DNA from: Athripsodes cinereus
Lineage: Eukaryota; Arthropoda; Insecta; Trichoptera; Leptoceridae
DNA length: 64,000 nt
Reading direction: 5' to 3'
Assembly (NCBI GenBank): GCA_947579605.1
Contig: OX388312.1
Location: 26,621,313-26,685,312, forward strand
The notes under the pieces are model-generated. The model ran no database searches. It was given only the letters and a program-made list of their open reading frames with translations, and had not been told where the DNA came from. This document shows positions 11,160-22,144 of this stretch, piece by piece. The translations under genes and the position numbers were made by a program. How positions within the stretch are numbered: position 1 is the first letter of the stretch; every line of letters starts with the position of its first letter.

Positions 11160-12045
11160 GAAGGTTTTTATCCACTTGAGTTACTTCACTTTTTTTCAAG
11201 GTACCTGGATCAGAAAACTTTACCTGAATCTTTGTCTGATCGAGAGAATCGCGAAATGTGTAGGTATAAATTTTTATAATTTTAAATATTTCTTTCGTTG
11301 TGCGTTGTACTACTCATCTTGGAATTATTAGAAGAAAAACAGGCGCTTTCAATCGAGAAGAGATCAGGGTGAAAGTGATTTTTCTCAATTCAGAACAAAT
11401 TGAATTCATAGAAGAAATAATAAATGTGAACATACTGTAACGTGTTTATGTTTTGAAATGTAGGGCACATTTTGTTTTCTACTCTGTGTCGTCTTAACGG
11501 AGCAAAACTTAAGTCCTATTTCACCGTCACCATGATACAATAAAATTATATAAAGACATAATATTATAATACACATCTACATATAAAAATAATAATAACA
11601 TTATATATGTAGGTATATACATAGTATGTAAAGGTGCTTTAGGCATAAAATTTTTATTATCCTACGCCATTTGCTTGCCAATGTTTTGAAAAAAATTCCT
11701 AATAAACTTTACGTCATAAATCCTATACATAATAATATACTGTTTGTAGTTATGTAGGTACAACAATTTCATTTTATTTCGACGACGATTTTTTTTTTTA
11801 TAAATCCAGTAGTAATATTATTTTGTACCGTATATTTACACTCCATTTAACTTAATGTAAAAAAAATTACGTACATAATAATGATATTAATATTTCGAAT
11901 CATTTCCTCGTATATGGGAAGTCAAGTTATTACTAATGTGTGAAAATAATATTATGTATCCATTTAAGTCATTTTCGAATACTTACATGCATAATAAAAT
12001 TTAATCAAATCAGCTTTACTGGAGAGAACTCGTGAAGGACGTCTG
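11160..12045. other. AT-rich stretch, nothing recognised
   Basis: Contains scattered GTAGGTA tracts but no gene or repeat copy that I can support. Confidence 0.35.
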
Positions 12046-12047
12046 TT

Positions 12048-12190
12048 GTTTTTTTTTTTTTTTTTGAAAAGACGAATCTGGGTTTTTGATAATTAAACTC
12101 AAATACAACCTTATACAGCTTTCACAGTAAGCTAAAAGCTTGTGTCGTGAAAGGGAATTTGCCGCAAGCTGGGATCAAACCCCATAAACA
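12048..12190 (-). mobile_element. tRNA-derived SINE family B
   Basis: Minus strand, 5' to 3': GGGTTTGATCCC (B box), CTTTCACGACACAAGC, TTAGCTTACTGTGAAAGC, a GTTGTATTTGAGTTT block, AAAACCCAGATTCGTC, then an A run (poly-T on the plus strand at 12049-12064). The A box region is not preserved clearly. Confidence 0.7.
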
Positions 12191-12444
12191 AGTTGTATCC
12201 TTATTTTCTATGAACTATTGAAAGTCAGAATCATAATATACAAAATTATCATATTGTCGAGAATTTATTTTATAATTTTGTTTTAATTTTAATGAGCGTC
12301 ACTTGTAATTTTTTAATTCATTTAATCATTTTTTTTTACAAAAATACGTCAAACACTACTTACAACATGACCGCGAGTATAGACATGGCAGTGAAAGCAT
12401 GGGATGAACAAGTGTGAATAGACGTGTTCAATTTCGATGAACAG

Positions 12445-12645
12445 AGGCTTGAGTCACCAACACAATATCGCGTCACGTTCCCGCTCCGCTAGCGTTCGGG
12501 TGCAGACGATGGTGCGCCAAAGTGTTAATTTTCGTAACTATTGTGTATCTTAGCAACGAAATTGACACTTGCTTGCAACATCGTCTGCACCCGAACGCTA
12601 ACGGAGCGGGAACGTGAGACGAAAGTGTGTTGTTGACTCAGGCCT
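12445..12645. mobile_element. Foldback MITE-like element 1
   Basis: The whole element is an inverted repeat with arms of about 90 bp. CACGTTCCCGCTCCGCTAGC at 12474-12493 pairs with the reverse complement at 12596-12615 with a single mismatch, and homology continues outward to GAGTCA/TGACTC and inward to AATTTTCGTAAC/TAGCAACGAAATT. CpG-rich arms in an AT-rich region. No ORF. Related in layout and in blocks to 13262-13447. Confidence 0.75.
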
Positions 12646-13261
12646 CAGGTCTGACCCTGACACACTAGACTAGATGATAATCCAAAGTGAATCAATGTGA
12701 ATGCTTCTTTATGTTACGTAAATTATTCAGATGTATGAGAGATCTAATGTGCGCGGGTTTGTATGTAGGTGGTATGGGAACACACTAATATATCATTTTT
12801 TCGGGAAGATTTCACTCAGTCTTCAGGTTAAATGTAGTGTGAATGTCGTAAAGTGAATGCAGGATAAAATGTATTACGAAAACAGCCATTAGGATGTTAT
12901 TGTCAAAACTTGAACATAGCAAAAATGATAAACAATCTTTATATTTTCTATCATAATACAATACCTACATTACACGATATCATTCACATAAAATTTTGCG
13001 TTGCGTTTACCCTTCCAAAAGATTAATGTATGTAGGTAGCTTGAATATAATATACTTGAAGATGTTCCCACAAGATTTTTTTTTGTTTTCAAATTCAGAT
13101 GTGCACTGACGCAGTCTAGTTTCTGTGATACACAAGAGTCGATGGTCCTGGCTAAGGAATGTTTTGAGGATGTCCAATATAGGTAACTTTGTTCGCAATT
13201 TTGGTCATAAGGTTTCGTACCATTTTAAAAATACACTTTTCCGAAAATAACAACTTCTGGG

Positions 13262-13447
13262 CCCCTAGTCAAAACACATTTAAGCGTTACGTTTTCCTTT
13301 TGTTTTCGTTCAAACAAGACGAGGTTGCGAGAACGCATCAATTTTCGTAGCTAAAATACAAAAGAAGCTAAGTAAATTGACACGTTCTCGCAACGTCGTC
13401 AACGTTTGAACGAAAACGTAACGCTTTAATGTGTTTTGACTAGGCCT
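13262..13447. mobile_element. Foldback MITE-like element 2
   Basis: Arms share CTAGTCAAAACACATT, AAGCGTTACGTTTTC, GTTGCGAGAACG and TCAATTT in inverted order around a centre near 13362. The terminal CCTAGTCAAAACACA corresponds to CTGAGTCAACAACACA of element 1, and both have CGACG-TTGC-AG/GAA-GTGTCAATTT inside, so they are subfamilies of one element. No coding. Confidence 0.75.
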
Positions 13448-13530
13448 ACAGATCTTTATAAATATTGTGAAAGAGTTGCCGTAGTGACGAAGAACTAAAT
13501 TTGATGAGGATTAATTGTAATAATTTCTAT

Positions 13531-13790
13531 CCCGCGGAGTCCTCAGTAAAAAATAAGTCTCTTACTCTTTTTTGTTAGTATTTTAATGTTCTGTAAATGC
13601 CAGCTATTCGTAAAACGTAACGTTTAGACATTACTTTAATGTATTCAGTTCAGCAATGAGGCAAGCTACAAATCTCCACCTGAATTTCTTATTTTTGATT
13701 CGTATGAAGAGGACAATGTGCATGTTTAATACATGCCGTTAATCTGCAAGCTACCTCACTTGTAGGATATGCCATGGCAGTAGTAGTAGT
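13531..13790 (+). mobile_element. TAG-tailed repeat (family C), full length
   Basis: Runs from CCCGCGGAGTCCTCAGTAAA through TGTTCTGTAAATGCCAGC, TTCAGCAATGAGGC, AGAGGACAATGTGCATG and CACTTGTAGGATATGCCATG to (TAG)3. Confidence 0.8.
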
Positions 13791-13799
13791 TACGGCTAC

Positions 13800-14885
13800 A
13801 TCGATATTATTTTAGAAATATTATGTTGAGAATGTAAAGCATATTTTTTTTATATTTATAAATACAGTAGAACCTTAATTTTTATTCATTCTTTACCGAA
13901 CATTAATCGCAGTACAACAATTTCATAGAAAAATACATTTAAATTAAATATATCATTATAGTGTTACTCACTCACATCATTATATTGTTCACCGCCAGGA
14001 ACTTATGAACTTACATATATCAGTCTATATCTGATGTAGTCTTATCCCCCATAATAATAATAAAAATACATAATGTAATGTATGTATCTATCATCATCAT
14101 CGTACATGTATGAGTGTGTGTGTCTCTCACTTGACATATTGACATAGAAAGAGAGCACCTCTTGGATAAATGTTGTCAAGACATTAACTTTCAATCGAAA
14201 ACTAATCAAGCGTACCCTCTCTACTAGGTATATTATTATCTTATGAATATACACATACATACATATATACACACAAACCTATTACTTACACTGATAATAA
14301 TAATACTTTTGTCTCTTTCCCCGTCTCACGCGGTGATCGTTTCTTTTCTTTCGTTTTTTTGTACGATAAAGGAGAAATGCACCCTAAGCTAATATTCAAT
14401 AAATATTTATATACCTGCTGATTTCATAGACCAGCGATCAAAAACCTTTTATTAACAATTATGTAACAAGCTTTATTTTCAGTCTATTTCGCTACTTTTT
14501 TTGAAGTTTATGGTCCGACGCATTTTCAAAAGAAATTGTCTACGATAGTTCATTATTATTATTAGCGAAAATGCTACGGTAATAATTTATTACGGATAGT
14601 ATTCTGTGATTAATGATTTTTGAAAAAAGCATATATTGAATATTTTAAAATAATGTGTAGGTGTCATTCCATCAATGCATATCCCACTTGATAGTGGACT
14701 AATAACACTTCATAAATATACAAATGGTTCTCTTTGTGTCAATTGAAATAGACATACAAAATATAGAAATATAACAATAATATTAAATTTAATAGGCAGT
14801 ATATTAATTAAAATTACCTCTTTTCATTTATCAAAATTTCCATAATTTACGTAAAGTTCGAAAAAGAATGGAAATTATCTGACAA
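13800..14885. other. AT-rich stretch without supportable gene
   Basis: Simple TAA- and CATA-rich tracts near 14050-14110 and 14250-14275 make a 76-codon low-complexity ORF. Nothing else recognised. Confidence 0.35.
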
Positions 14886-14889
14886 CTGC

Positions 14890-15147
14890 AACTATAGGTA
14901 CCAACACGGCAAATCCCACAAGTGGGTTAGCTATCGGACTAGCTGCTTGTAATTAACATGAAGATTGTCCTCTCCATTCCAATAAATAGTAAATTATTAG
15001 CATTGAGGGGACAATAAAATTAAGACATTCAGAATGGGTGGTATGCCTCATCGATGAAATAAAGATGTTAAATGTCTTATACGTGAGGTTTAACAAACAC
15101 ATCTAGGAGAGGTTAGGAGACATATTTACTAGGGAGAACTCCACGGG
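14890..15147 (-). mobile_element. TAG-tailed repeat (family C), near full length
   Basis: Reverse orientation: AAATCCCACAAGTGGGTTAG, AAGATTGTCCTCTCC, GACATTCAGAATGGGTGG, CCTCATCGATGAA and AGAACTCCACGGG at the head end. Confidence 0.75.
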
Positions 15148-15639
15148 TCATATACATATAATTACCGCCAAAATCAATTAGTTTAAATCTGGGTTCATAA
15201 AAGAAAAACATGTTAAAATGGGTGCAGATCTTCAAGAGTGCCTTAAATAAATCTCGGGAATTCAATGCATCGTCTTCGTTGAGTTACGTCAAGCCAATAA
15301 TATGTCACGCGTTTTTTTCGTTTCTTTCTGATTAATGATTCCACTACACACAAGTAAGTAGTCAATCTTATGTGTTATTATTTGTAATAATAATAGGTAT
15401 ATAGGTTGAAATCATCCCCCGGGAAATGATTCACTCAGCCTATAATCAGAACATACAGCCAACCAACCATTCTCATCAGCGACGAATAGAAAATATTGAT
15501 TTTTTTTTCATCTCCCAGGAATACGGGAATTATTTTATGTATTGAAATTTTTCTGAAAATGTACAAAAACAACGGTACATTTCTTTTATTATTTTTATCA
15601 ATCAATCTTACAACATTATTTTATATTTACGAAGTGTGT

Positions 15640-16822
15640 TTTATATTTATTATTATTATTATTTGGATGATTTGTAAAGCGCCGTTTTGTGAAAAAAATC
15701 CACCTCAAGGGCGCTCTTTGCTAACTAAGGTTGTGCTTGAATTATTCCGTGAGATTTCTTGAATAGATAAGTTTTCAGTTGGTTTTTGAAACGAGATATG
15801 TCCTGCGTTTCTCTGATCGTTTGTGGAAGCCTGTTCCAGACTACAGGTGCAGATATTGCAAAAGCACGCTCCACGTACACTGGTTTCGATACAGTACTGG
15901 TCACCTCCAATTTAGTTGTTATATCTTGACAAGACCTAAGTGTTGTCTGTCTATGACTTAACGCCTGTCTACCACAGAGTTCCATGATATATTCTGGGGC
16001 CATAGCATGAAGTGCCTTAAATACTGTCAAACACACTTTAAATTCAACTCTCTCCGGACATCTGAGCCAGTGAAGAGATTGAAGGGTGGCGGATATGTGT
16101 GAAGAGCGATTCAGTTGATAAATGAAACGTGCAGCCGCATTAAAAACGGACTGAATTCTCTGGAGTTGATATTGTGGAAGATTTGCGAGGATGCCATTGC
16201 AGTAATCCAATCGTGATACGACGAATGAGTTAATTATGGTTTTAGCTCTGTCGGTTGATATATTTTTCCTTATATTCTTGAGCTGCCTTAAAGTATAAAA
16301 ACCACTACTAACAGTAGATGATATGTGTTTCTCCATCGTAAGGGCGTTATCAAGATGCGCTCCGAGGAACTTTACGTGGTTAGATGGGACTATGTCCACG
16401 TTTTGTACACGAATAGGGTCAGCGTTTATGAGATGTTGTCTTCGTGGAGACGCTATCCAGAGAAATTCAGTTTTGGTGGGGTTGATTTTAAGCATATTGT
16501 TAGACATCCAGGATGAAATGTCCGTTATGCACGAAACGACTTCTTACTCAAGAGCAGATTTGGATTCCGGGGTGCATGATTTAAAGAAAATGCGATCGTC
16601 TGCATAACAATATGTTGTAAAGCCTAAGTTTTGAATAACATACTCTAATTGATTCGTGTATAAGTTGAACAAGATTGGTCCAAGAAGAGAACCCTGTGGA
16701 ACTCCATACAACGTTGAGTGTTTTCTGGATGTTGTGTTATTAAATTTGACTTCATATTCTCGGTTGGATAGGTATGAAGACATCCACGTTAAAACCCTGT
16801 CCCCAATGCCGAATGCCGAATT
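15640..16822 (-). pseudogene. 5'-truncated L2/CR1-like LINE reverse transcriptase with one in-frame stop
   Basis: A minus-strand frame running from about 16822 to the TAG at 15725-15727 encodes the C-terminal half of a non-LTR reverse transcriptase. The upstream part (16546-16822) has GDRVLTW, SYLSNREYEV, GVPQGS (RT motif B) and YADD (catalytic motif C). A TAA at 16544-16546 interrupts the same frame. The next part (M at 16507) has LKINPTKTEF, KFLG, SRLDYCN (residues 98-104 of 260), LHWL (145-148) and a C-terminal WNRLP...FKNQLKTYLF block, as in L2/CR1 elements. The 3' UTR (15640-15724) has an AGCGCC/GGCGCT hairpin, then CTTTACAAATCATCC and a (TAA)n tail, an L2-style end. Sequence before FGIGDRV is lost where SINE A begins at 16826. 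No endonuclease is present. Dead, but otherwise well preserved, suggesting a fairly recent insertion. Confidence 0.85.
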
Positions 16823-16825
16823 TAC

Positions 16826-17105
16826 GTCGGCCGGTGTGGCGCCGAGGTAACGCTCTTGCCTTTGAGTAACGAGGTCCCGGGTTCGATTCCCAGTCAGGGC
16901 AAAGTGAAGAATGACCTTTTTCGAATTGTCCTGGGTCTGGGTGTTACATGTATACGAGTATGTGTTTAGTGCATTGTATATGTGTGTATCGTCGCATTAG
17001 TACCCATAATACAAGATTCATCTTAATTTGGGACTAGCTCGATCTGTGTGAATTGTCTTTGTATGTTATGTCATGTTATAAAATATCAATATAAATACTG
17101 CATGA
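16826..17105 (+). mobile_element. tRNA-derived SINE family A, full length
   Basis: The head has an A-box-like GTGGCGCCGAGGTAACGC and a consensus B box GGGTTCGATTCCC (16878-16890). A unique body follows (CCTGGGTCTGGGTGTTACAT, TACCCATAATACAAGATTCA, TTAATTTGGGACTAGCTCG). The 3' end lies near the TATCAATATAAATACTG stretch. A truncated, inverted copy of the body lies at 46150-46240. It abuts the truncated 5' side of the L2-like LINE. Confidence 0.8.
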
Positions 17106-17218
17106 GTGTATACCTACTAGAAATCTTTGGGGATAAAATTTCGGATAATATCTAAGTACACTCAAATCAAAATATATCATATTCATATTGCCACAAATAT
17201 TCTTCACGATATATGAAA

Positions 17219-17435
17219 AGAACGATGAAGTGGTGACTCAAAGAAAAGAATATTATGTTTCAGGTTATGCTTTTGAAGATTCAACCTCATGTACGAGAGG
17301 TGCGCAGTTCGATCCCAGGGGCCGGCAGACTCACCTTTCACGACGCAAGCTTTTGGCTTACTGTGAAAGGTCTTTAAAATTTTATATTGTTTTATAACAA
17401 AAACCCAGATAGATTCGTCTTTCTAAAAAAATATG
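17219..17435 (+). mobile_element. tRNA-derived SINE family B, best copy
   Basis: GTGGTGACTCAAAG at the head is a weak A box. GCAGTTCGATCCC (17307-17319) is a good B box. Then comes GCCGGCAGACTCACC, a TTTCACGACGC...TACTGTGAAA inverted stem, TTATAACAAAAACCCAGATA, ATTCGTCTTTC and an A run. Confidence 0.7.
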
Positions 17436-17604
17436 AAAAATTACGACAAAGATTTTGCAACGATAAAAATTATAAACTAAAACTTCGTTTAAAAAAAATC
17501 AATAAATTATTCTTTATTTTAAAATCCTTTCTTTAATTAAAATAAAGATAATAAAAATGTTTTGTAAGATGAATCTCAATTTTTAGGAACTCAAAAACTT
17601 CTGA

Positions 17605-17685
17605 CCACCTTCACACTAAGAAATAGTTTGTACTGTGAAAGTGAGCTCGACAGCAAAAAGAAACGAACCCGATATTTTTCTAAAG
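17605..17685 (-). mobile_element. SINE family B fragment
   Basis: CTTCACACTAAG, a TTTGTACTGTGAAAGTGAGC block, CGACAGC and AACGAACCC match the reverse-oriented body and B box region of family B (compare 12100-12180). Confidence 0.5.
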
Positions 17686-17774
17686 TTTGAAACTCTATCA
17701 TTGGCCTATCAAACACTTTTATTAACGCAATATAAATTTAAAAAAATGAATTGCAGCAAAACAATAACAAAAGC

Positions 17775-17890
17775 GAGAAATGAGAGTTGATATATTATTA
17801 TTATTATTACAAAACATCACCCCGCACTGAGACCATAACAGCTTTTGGCCAAGGTGGTCTCAGCAGGAAAAATATATGGAACCCTTCATG
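17775..17890 (-). mobile_element. LINE 3' end, family F3, with (TAA)n tail
   Basis: On the minus strand: CTGAGACCA, CCTTGGCCAAAAGCTGTTA, TGGTCTCAG, then GTGCGGGGTGATGTTTTGTA and (TAA)n. The first and third blocks are a perfect 9-bp stem (17827-17835 with 17855-17863) around a 19-nt loop. The loop sequence recurs at 18960-18980. Confidence 0.65.
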
Positions 17891-17899
17891 CCGTCGCAA

Positions 17900-18940
17900 A
17901 AATTAAATTGTAAAATACTAAGTAGTTAAAATTATTGGGAATTTAATTATGTACGTACCTACATCTATTAAGTATAAAAATCACAGTACTCGGTACTTCG
18001 AATCCTTTTCAAAATGTTCGAACTTCAGGTTATTGAGAGGAAAAGCTGCAATGTTATAGGAAACATAATATGTAGGAATACCTAGGTAAGTAATATCAGA
18101 AACATGTTGAGCGTGGGAAATGCTGTGATTCTAATATAATTATAATACATAGTTAGTTAGTGAAAATAGTAAATAAATTAAATTTAACGTCATGAACATA
18201 TTGTGAGCGAGGTTTTGCCATATGTGTGTGTGTGTGTATGGGTTTATTAATGAAGAAACGGATAGTGGTTTGACAAACCGAAAAGCCGGATATTTTTGAT
18301 CGAGATGTGTTTAGTTAAAACGAATCATTCATTCTAAATGTGGTTAGACAAAGGGTCGAATGATATTAGAGCGAGAATGAACACTTTATAATAATTATAG
18401 CTTATAATGAAGTTTACTTTTCTATATACCTTCTACTTCAGAATAGACTAAATTCTAGTCAAGTAGTAAAGAACATTTATTTATTTTTAGAACATGTATC
18501 ATTACCTACTATATTATTTTAATATAGTTATAGGTTTTTGTTATCGTTTAAGCTTGTTGTGATTGCAACATATTTTCAAGTTTTTTTATGATTTTTTTGT
18601 AAGTTTAATAGATTTTATTTATACTAGTAGGGTATAATATGTTCAAAATATATTTTTGAGTGTTAGCGATGGCTGCTTGTGCGATATTCTAATGAGAACA
18701 GATAAATGAGCGGAATGTACGATACTTAAATAATTGACTTAACTGTGGTACATGTTTGTGGATGTCAGCTGAGTTATGAACGATTTATTTTTATTTGTAA
18801 ACCATATTAATGGTTGTTGTCTGTTATGTACTTTTACCAATAAATAAAATAACACAGGTACAATGACTTAATCGCCAAGATAGATACACTCTTTGATTCT
18901 GTTGTTTCTTTTGAATTTTTTTAAATTTTATTTTGCTTTT
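17900..18940. other. AT-rich stretch, nothing recognised
   Basis: Includes a short (TG)n run near 18222-18236. No gene or repeat copy that I can support. Confidence 0.35.
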
Positions 18941-18949
18941 ATTTTTACC

Positions 18950-19050
18950 TGTTAATATCACCTTGGCCAAAAGCTGTTATGGTGATATTATCTTAAGAAT
19001 ATCACCATTGTAGGGTGATATTCTTAAGATAATATTAATAATAATAAGAG
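18950..19050 (+). mobile_element. LINE 3' end, family F3 variant with stacked hairpins
   Basis: Perfect 10-bp stem TAATATCACC/GGTGATATTA (18953-18962, 18981-18990) around TTGGCCAAAAGCTGTTAT. It is immediately followed by a perfect 22-bp stem (18985-19006 with 19014-19035, loop ATTGTAG) and a (TAA)n tail. The second stem's left arm overlaps the first stem's right arm. Confidence 0.6.
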
Positions 19051-19880
19051 CGTCAGAAATGTCTTCCCGATGCTCCTGGGAGGACCGTTGAAGGACCATT
19101 AGATAGATGTACTTACCTGCCAATCTTGCTTTGTTTATCTATCCGAATATTCGTTTCATCTCTCTTGTTTACATATTATTAATACGTCATAGAGTTTTAA
19201 TGAAAACACAACATTATTAATTACTTTCCCCTTTAATGTTGACTGCGATTTTTAGTATGTAGGTAGTATGTAATAATTACACACAAACTCCACCGACAGC
19301 GTACACATAATGCAACTAATGGGAATAAACAGTCGGTACACGTGTACAAAGTAGGTGTATAGATCAGTCAAGTATTTTCATAAAAAAGTTATCGATACGC
19401 TATACCGAAGTGCTACATATTTTTTCGTACTTACAAAGAAAATGCATATTTAGACATGGCCAAAATAACCTGAAAAAATGAAAAAAAAAACCACTAGTAA
19501 AACCAATCAAAACTTTAGTTAAAAACAATTTGTTTTAAGGTGCACCTCACTCAATCGCTCTTCAGCTAAAGCAAAAAGGCAGAAATCAGCCTTCTACAAA
19601 CAAAACATTTTTGTATCTATTGTGATTTTCAGATTTCATTTCATCACTAATTTCATTACCATCGCGCCGCTTTCCTTTTTGGTGTAGGCAAAAATAATCG
19701 AACGCCACGTTTTCTTACCTTTGCATACACATTTCGCTTCCGTCACTATTAAATAAATCTATGCTCCCCTATTCAATGTGCTCAACATGTTGTGTCAGTC
19801 CTGTCGGATCTGGTTTGTATGACCCTCATTCTCTCCTTACGGTTTTTTTTTTATTTTGACATTTGCTTATAAAAAATAAT

Positions 19881-20132
19881 CCCGTGGAGCACCCGGTAAA
19901 GAATTGGTCTCCCACTCTTCTGCGTAAGTTTTCGAGTGTCCTGTAAAAGGCAGGTGTTCGAAAAAATTAAGACATTTTACTTCTTAAATTCAGCGATGAG
20001 GCTTGCCACCCATCCTGAATGTCTAGATTTTATATTGGCACGAAGAGGACAGTTTGCATGTTTCTTACATGCAGCTGATCTGCTGGCTACCCCACTTGTG
20101 GGATATGCCGTGATGGTATAGTAGTAGTAGTT
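19881..20132 (+). mobile_element. TAG-tailed repeat (family C), reference copy
   Basis: Best preserved copy, about 252 bp: head CCCGTGGAGCACCCGGTAAA; TGGTCTCCCACTCTTCTGCG; TTTTCGAGTGTCCTGTAAAA; TTCAGCGATGAGGCTTGCC; CACCCATCCTGAATGTCTAG; a small CCCAC-TT-GTGGG hairpin about 20 nt before the end; GCCGTGATGGTA; then (TAG)n. No Pol III boxes that I can place. It could be a SINE of unusual origin or a non-autonomous Helitron-type element. Confidence 0.85.
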
Positions 20133-20134
20133 AT

Positions 20135-20930
20135 AAAAAATACAAATTGACTTTTAGTAGGAATAATTTTAGTCAGGTGTAAATTAAAACAATGTTATAA
20201 TATCTGTTTGTAAGTCGAGTGTTAGTTAGTCAAGTATAATGGATGGAATATCAGCTATTCCTTGCTTGTGGTGAGTACAGTTATTTAACAGTAGATATGT
20301 ACGTATCTAGCTACAGTTGGAATGCAAGTTAACGATAACCGCTTACTAATAATGCAATATTGGGAGCTATAAATAATAATAGTTAATCAAGAGTTGGAGC
20401 AGTAACTATTCATAAAGCTGCACGAAAGGTGAACGATTTCCAAACTGACTTCAATTAACGAGAAAATGGAAAATATGGAAATAAATAAAATAAAATAAAT
20501 GAAATATTTTTAACCGCTTCTTACAATCCCTTCTATATATTTTCGAGAAGGAAATTTAAAATATCAATTTTAACCTAAAACATATCCACAATTTTTCATC
20601 TAGTAAAAACTGTTTGGACGTTAATCAGCATAATTGAAATTCATTATCTCAAAAATCAATCCTGCAAATCGTGTCTTATACATTGCAGCCGAAGAACAAT
20701 CTACAAATATCAAATATCTATAGAACACACTATTAACATTTCGTCACAATTTTATAATGGTACCTACTCCATATCTATATAAAACGAAATAAATTGATGG
20801 TATGTACTAAACTCAAAGAATTTAACTCGAGAAGTCGAATCTCGGATCTTTAATAATAAATTTCCAAAAATATAACTCAATTCATCTTTTAATGTTTTAA
20901 AGAGTATTCTACAAAACAGTTTTGTTACTT
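20135..20930. other. AT-rich stretch, no supportable gene
   Basis: An ATG at 20239 is followed 32 nt later by GGTGAGTA, a donor-like site, but there is no other support for an exon. Confidence 0.3.
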
Positions 20931-20934
20931 AATT

Positions 20935-21085
20935 GCATATAGAAATAGAAATGGCAACGGTTTTCTGAAATCGATCGCGATCTATATAAAATGATATAAA
21001 AAGTGCATTGTATAATACTCGTTTAAAAACAATCGAAATGCCTTGAAACTGTTACATAGTTAAACCTTCACAAATAGATTACATT
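20935..21085 (+). mobile_element. Repeat family G (same family as the 52-kb palindromic insertion)
   Basis: CTGAAATCGATCGCGAT, GTGCATTGTATAATAC, a TTTAAAAACAATC block and GAAACTGTTACATAGTTAAA align in order with 52400-52508 and 38100-38225. The left end is uncertain. Confidence 0.6.
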
Positions 21086-21089
21086 AATT

Positions 21090-21930
21090 CATTTTATCTA
21101 CTTACATAGTTTGTTCATTATGTATATAAATCAGTTTATTTCATAAAAAGCTGGAAATTCTGTGTAACAAAACTAATAAAAAAACAATGCAGCTCACAGT
21201 AGGACTACCTACCATGTTTAAAGTATCGTGCATAAACAAACTGACATCTAACACAAGCACCGTATGTAAATAGAAAACACGCAATCAAACTCTACCGCAC
21301 TTTACATACAATAACAAGTTTGTATTATTCCGTGTTCTTCACCTGTTCAATTAAACCTTCGGCCAGGTCGTAGAAACATAGATCGTTGTAACGTGGGAGG
21401 AGCTGAAACTATACTAGCTAGAAGGTGCTACTTCGGTATCCTCACGTTCTAACAACAGAACTAGCACACACCCACCTTCGTACCTACCTGCCGTACTTTA
21501 ACAACAACAGCCTACAAGTGGATGACAGGTGATTCCTGAAAAGCCTTGCCGATCCAACTGATAACTTCACTTCTGTTTGAATTATATTAACCACTATACC
21601 TACAAGTAACTATGAATTTACTATTAGATTTATACAAAAATACTACGTATTCCAACGTTTGTACAAGTTTGAGTACCTATGATAGTTTACATCTACTAAA
21701 CATATAACTACATATTGTTATAGATTAGTAGTAAAGTTTCCTTATAATAATTATGTAACATGCAGTGAATTGGAAAAGATTAATCAACCGATAAGCTTGT
21801 AATTTTTTCAATTAATATCATTCAAACTTACTATAAAAAATTTCAATGTTTAAAGTTTTAGCGAAACCGTAAGTAGATATAGATCATAAAACAGATACAT
21901 TATTTAGTATAAAAACAAAATAGGTAAATA
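21090..21930. other. Unique segment with a GC-richer island at 21340-21570
   Basis: The island (around TCGGCCAGGTCGTAGAAACA and GTGGGAGGAGCTGAAACTAT) is less AT-rich than its surroundings and shows no repeat match in the window. No clear ORF. Regulatory DNA or an untranslated exon are possible. Confidence 0.25.
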
Positions 21931-21995
21931 ATGTTCGTTTTGGAACATTGTAATATTTCTGGAATAAAAAAATATTTTTATTATTACTATTGTAT

Positions 21996-22142
21996 CACGT
22001 GGTTAGATGGAAGAAATCGTTATAAAGTGATAATCTCGCCACGGCATATCATCACATTCTTTTTTTATGTAAGCTGCTTTGTTCATTTTGTTATGTGTAT
22101 GATGGTGTACAAGAAGAATAAAATAAATAAATAAATAAATAA
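21996..22142 (+). mobile_element. LINE 3' end, family F1 (hairpin type), (AATA)n tail
   Basis: CACGTGGTTAGATGGAAGAA, stem ATCGTT/AGTGAT (22016-22021, 22026-22031, one G-T pair), AATCTCGCCACGGCATATCA, GTGTACAAGAAGAATAAA and (AATA)n. Confidence 0.75.
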
Positions 22143-22144
22143 TT

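Noticed and set aside
16826..16900. Functional tRNA gene at the perfect B box GGGTTCGATTCCC
   Set aside because: The acceptor and anticodon stems do not pair, and a long non-tRNA body continues, with a second copy at 46150; it is a SINE.
19936..20121. 61-codon ORF beginning MSCKRQVFEK and a similar one at 32630 and 36035
   Set aside because: They recur because they lie within the TAG-tailed repeat; the frame is not maintained across copies, so they are not a gene family.
20239..20275. Candidate exon: ATG followed by a GTGAGT donor
   Set aside because: Only 32 nt, AT-rich context and no matching acceptor or conserved frame; kept only as a note.
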